Shown here: one piece after another, positions 60,001 through 64,000 of the stretch
How positions within the stretch are numbered: the stretch's first letter is position 1
Layout of the letters: each line of letters starts with the position of its first letter
Assembly (NCBI GenBank): GCA_003993805.1
Contig: RSEF01000003.1
Coordinates: forward strand, 82,021,444 to 82,085,443
Reading direction: 5' to 3'
Origin: Himantopus leucocephalus
Lineage: Eukaryota > Chordata > Aves > Charadriiformes > Recurvirostridae
Length of the DNA: 64,000 nt
Position numbers and translations under genes: made by a program
Notes under the pieces: generated by a model
What the model saw: the letters and a program-made list of their open reading frames with translations, nothing else
Databases searched by the model: none
What the model was told of the DNA's origin: nothing

Positions 60001-63000
60001 CACTCTTGTTAACAAGCAAATTGCATATGATCTGAGTCTTTGTAGTTAAAGTCAGCATGTTCTCTTCATTCTCAGAGGGGAAATGAAGTAGGACAGAGAA
60101 CTCCTGTTGTGTCTGAAATAGAAACAAGAAAGTGGATAAACTAAAAGGATTAATGATTTATTGCAGCATGTCTTGAGGTCACTAGCTTTAGGACTGATGT
60201 CACTACCAACTTATGCAAGTATACTTCTTTCCGTTAATTTATTTTCTCTTTATAGATTTAATAATCTGATGCTTTGGGGCTTAAACTGGCAAGTGATCCA
60301 TGATCCTACCATCTCCGTATCTATACTGGATATGTAGGCAAACCCTAGAAAGGAGATGTGTTTTATTGTGGGACAGTTTAGCCCAGTTTGAATTCAAGAA
60401 AATCTGAGAAAAAAAAAAGTTTTGCTTACATTTAAAGAGTTACACCAATATGTCTTAATTTGCATAGGTTAATTTTAAAAGAGCAGGGAGCTGCAGGGGT
60501 CAAGTTCAGCTTGCTGGAAAGTGCTCAGCGCAGTGAAATCTCAGCTGAGAGTCCATAGGCATTGTCTCCTAAAAATACTAAAAACTAAAATAAATTACAG
60601 GTCTTTGTATTTGTCCTGGGACATGTAACCTTCGTTCCATTACCCATGGTAAAGATAATGGCTATTGATTACCTCTGCAGTATTCCCTCATGTTTGCAAA
60701 GATGCAACTTTATGACCACATTGGAAATCAAGTTAGAACAGACAAGAAAACTTTCATGTCTTTGAGTAGCGTGTGATCTTTGAGTTAAATGAATCCCCAA
60801 AGAGAAGTATTAATCTGTGAAGTGTACTCTAGGTTAGTGCTTGGGTGGTGGCTCCTGAATTCTCTGCACTGAAAAAGCAGAAGGTCTCATGGCTTTAAAA
60901 CCACGTAAATAGCATGAATATATCTCAGATGGTAGGAACTCATTTGCTCTCAATTGCAGCCAGCACAATCCAGCCAGAGGTAATATGCTATGCTTAATTA
61001 ATTAAAGGGATACTGTTAACATAAAAATCATACTTCATTCCAAAAATGTTTTAACCACTGTTAGTAATACCTTTTACTGCCAAGCATTGGAAGAGATTAG
61101 GAATTTTGCCTTTCTTTCTCTCATCCATATACTTGGCAAGGACTTTTTGTACCAACGCTGATAAGATATTTCCTGTTGCAACTTCGTTTTTACAGATTTT
61201 TTTTGTTAAAAAAGCAAAGTTTGATTTAAATTTTGTAACAAATCTCTTCAAGAACAGTGGGTGTTCTTAGAAAATAAATGCCTTTTTGCATGTTATGTGA
61301 AGTTCCTCTGAAAAATAAAAAATGTGCAAAATGTTCAACTTACTCTTTATGGCATAGAGACAGTTCTGCGGGCACCTTTTGTGTAGTCACTCATTGTGTC
61401 ATTATCATCCTCCAGTGACTTTGTCTTTCACCCAGCAACAGAGAAAAAGAAATACAGTTTAAAGAATGTGAATGCAAAAATATAACACTGGCAGGATGTC
61501 TAAAGGTAAATGCATTGGCAGAAACTGCATTTAACTCCCTTTAAATTGACTAGATTTCAAGTTGAAAGTTTCCCATTAGTGCTTGAAATTAATGTGTCAT
61601 TCAGTTTTCAAATGACAGAATACTATATAGTTAAGAAAAAAAGATGCAAGAAGGAAGCATTATAAAAAGAAAAAAGAATAAAAGCCACCACTCCACAACG
61701 ACTTCTGAGACAGTGAATCAGGCTGCCAACTGTCAGGCTGTATAACCTCTGGTTCCTGAGATTCAAGAAGAGAGATGGTGCTTCAGTTCAACATTCATGT
61801 CAAGAACAAACGAAGCCAAGTCTGAAGCTATCCACGCTGTTATGAATTCATGTTGGAAATACATCTCTTGTTAGGGTGTTCCTGGAGGTCATTGCATCTG
61901 GATTGACATGCAGGGAAATGAGTGTTTCGATGAAGAGCAGAACTTGTGTGAAAACAGATGCTGTAATCAATATTGTGTTCTGGTAAGGACTGTCCAGTCA
62001 AAACCTTTATGCCTTAAGTATGCAAAAGTGAAGCATACATGGTGTTCTCCTCTTCTTTTCTTGTTGTTTATTGAGAGTTTAGCATAGAGAAATGACCTAG
62101 AGCTATGATTTAAGGCAGTAAGTTTTAATTACTGTTCTATACTAGTTGAAAACTATATTCTCGCCTTTTATTTTGGGTTTTTTTTTTACCTTAACTCTAT
62201 TGATTCTGGCAACAAACATAACAAAACTATGAAAAATCATGTTCAAGAAAGTATTTAAAAACTAAAGAAAAGAAAGGACACACACACAGAGAAACGTCTC
62301 ATATAATATTAGAATTGGACAACTGGCTCAAGTTATTAATAAAAATATCAATACAGTCTGGTACATAGCAGAATATCTTTTTTCTGCTACAGATATAAAA
62401 AATATTATGCACTTTCACTCAGTACATATTTTCTTGAGCAAAAATAGGGAGTTCATATGAGAACTTTAAGTCAAGAGTCCAATTCTCTGCTCACTTTTTT
62501 CATGTAAACCAGAAACATCTTCCCTATAATCAGTGAAATTTCACCATCTGAAATCAAGGAGAGAAATAACAAATAACCCCAAAAAGTATATTGTGCAGAA
62601 GACTAAATCCTGTCCTCTCCAATAGTACAGGTGTTTTGAGTACAGTCCTGTAGTCAGGATGTGACCCACAGGAGTTTGCCAAACTGATGATAGCAGCAAC
62701 ACATTTGTAAAGAAAATAATAGCTTCATGTGTTTCCTCCTGTCCAATTTTCTTCCTTTGTAAATCCTTTAATCCAACTAGAATGATTTCTGTGGATAATC
62801 CCTCTTCTAAAATGTTTGCATTTTGAAACATTATCTAAACAGCGCTGGCATCCAACAAAAGTCTCCCTGGTGAGGTCTCATTTGATAAGGAACTGCCAAA
62901 TATCTCATCAAGAGCCCTCCCCTATTTTTGACCAAAGCTTGTCCATTCTCATTATGGGAAAATTAAATATCAATAAATATAGCAACACATAACACTACCT

Positions 63001-63071
63001 GAATTGTTCTCATCTTATTCTCACCTCTTAAATCACAAAACATTTCTCAAAGAAAGCTTCATATCCTTGTC
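57091..63071. other. Unassigned AT-rich non-coding DNA
   Basis: No gene or transposon recognised. Around 60485-60535, 'gggagctgcaggggtcaag' with 'gtgctcagcgcagtgaaatc' may be another relic of the short palindromic repeats. Open frames are 111 codons or fewer and lack domains. Confidence 0.45.
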
Positions 63072-63160
63072 TTCAAACAAGGGAGGGAAACCAAGGTCAG
63101 GAGGCAAGCTGATATGCCCAGTATCGCTCAGAGCAGCAGCCAAACCAGAAATGAGCCCCT
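63072..63160. repeat. MIR/CORE-SINE-like trace
   Basis: 'gaggcaagctgatatgccca' followed by 'gtatcgctcagagcagcagc' resembles the '...gatttgcccagtgtcacaca gcaggtc' core of old SINEs. Tentative. Confidence 0.4.
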
Positions 63161-63435
63161 CGAGAAAAACATGAGTGCCACAGCTTTCATTTATGGCCAG
63201 AATTCATATCCATATCTTGCAAACCCAGGCCAAAGTCTCATGCAGGGCAATAAAAAGCCATTTGTAGTGAAGCAATGAGAAACTACCAACCTTGCTTTCT
63301 GGGTTCTTCTATGGTGTGAAAACTGGTCATACAACAGGAATATGGAAAAGCACAATAGAAATGATGTTAAAAGACTGATTTATGAGCAAAGGTGTGTTTT
63401 GATAGATTAAAAGAGGCCTAAACAAGGTAATTTAT
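63161..63435. other. Unassigned spacer before the terminal CR1
   Basis: Nothing recognised. Confidence 0.5.
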
Positions 63436-64000
63436 AGTCATAGAATAGTTTGGGTTGGAAGGGACCTTAAAGATCATCGAGTTCCAACCCCCCTGCCACA
63501 GACAGGAACACCTTCCACTAGACCAGGTTGCTCAAAGCCCCATCCAGCCTGGCCTTGAACTCTTCCAGAGATGGGGCATCCACAACTTCTCTGGGCAATT
63601 AATTGCAATACCTCACCACCTTCATCATACAAATTTTTTCCTAATATCTAATCTAAATCAACCCTATTTCAGTTTAAAACTGTTACCCCTTGTCATATCG
63701 CTACACTCCCTGCTAAAGAGTCCCTCCCCGTCGTTTCTGTAGGTTCCCTTTAAGTACTGGAAGACTACAATAAGGTGTCCCGGGAGCCTTCTTTTCTCCA
63801 GGCTGAACAAGCCCAATTCTCGCAGCCTGTCCTCATAGGAGAGGTGCTCCACCCCTCTGATTATCTTCATGGCCCTCCTCTGGACTTGCTCCAATGCATC
63901 CATGTGCATCTTGTGTTGATGGATCCAGAGCTGGACGCAATATTCCAGGTGGGGTTTCACCACAGCAGAGTAGAGGGGCAGAATCACCTCCCTTGACCTG
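63436..64000 (-). mobile_element. CR1 LINE, minus orientation, runs off the window
   Basis: Begins with 'agtcatagaatagtttggg', continues with 'ttggaagggaccttaaagat' and 'ccactagaccaggttgctca', and reaches the window edge still inside ORF2. The 3' end is complete and well conserved, so it is one of the younger copies. The 5' extent is unknown. Confidence 0.93.
63664..64000 (-). pseudogene. CR1 ORF2 fragment with two nonsense codons
   Basis: Minus-strand translation from the window edge gives CR1 ORF2 sequence: '[20 protein letters not shown]', '[20 protein letters not shown]', '[20 protein letters not shown]' and 'RGNSFKLK'. It then meets TAG and, one codon later, TGA, where related copies encode K/E-G-R-F. 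The stops are at about 63661-63663 and 63655-63657. Coding sense resumes beyond them, so these look like simple substitutions in a dead copy. Confidence 0.85.

Overview
The window looks like about 64 kb of bird nuclear DNA. The main evidence is a dense layering of CR1 (chicken repeat 1) LINE fragments. Several keep the diagnostic 3' end: a 'ggtcccttccaac' block followed by an ATTCTATG/ATTCTGTG octamer tail. Much older CR1 relics, of the type I associate with turtles and crocodilians, lie alongside them. The DNA is AT-rich, has few CpGs, and holds one solo LTR of an endogenous retrovirus. The species cannot be named from sequence alone. The assignments come from reading motifs and recalled consensus patterns; no database search was run.

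I find no convincing host protein-coding exon, tRNA, rRNA or other structured RNA gene. Apart from fragments of CR1 ORF2, the open reading frames are short, lack recognisable domains and often overlap on both strands. The window is best read as intergenic or deep-intronic DNA.

Layout: 0-9 kb holds old CR1 relics and unique AT-rich DNA. At 9.53-10.15 kb is a solo LTR in minus orientation with a 5-bp target-site duplication. At 10.8-11.8 kb an old CR1 abuts a younger one that runs into a 100-N gap, with its own inverted copy on the far side. At 15.6 kb is an AAGGC microsatellite. At 18.17-18.34 kb is a 169-bp imperfect palindrome, the most intriguing unexplained structure here. At 21.5-23.2 kb is a 5'-truncated CR1 with reverse transcriptase, cut by a gap, followed by an opposite-strand CR1. 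At 28.6 kb is a minus CR1, at 34.3-35.0 kb a second gapped CR1 of the same subfamily, and at 36.2-36.85 kb an ancient minus CR1. At 42.2-45.2 kb three CR1 copies of different age lie in tandem. At 47.2-47.5 kb a gap is flanked by outward-facing CR1 3' ends. At 63.4-64 kb a minus CR1 runs off the window.

Four N runs of exactly 100 bases all interrupt CR1 copies, so they are assembly gaps of unknown true size rather than biology. Between the repeats are scattered short ancient palindromic repeats, MIR/CORE-SINE-like traces, small tandem duplications and two G-quadruplex motifs. I did not find a new gene system. The items most worth checking are the 18.2-kb palindrome, the inverted CR1 pairs at two gaps, and the dispersed palindromic fossil family.
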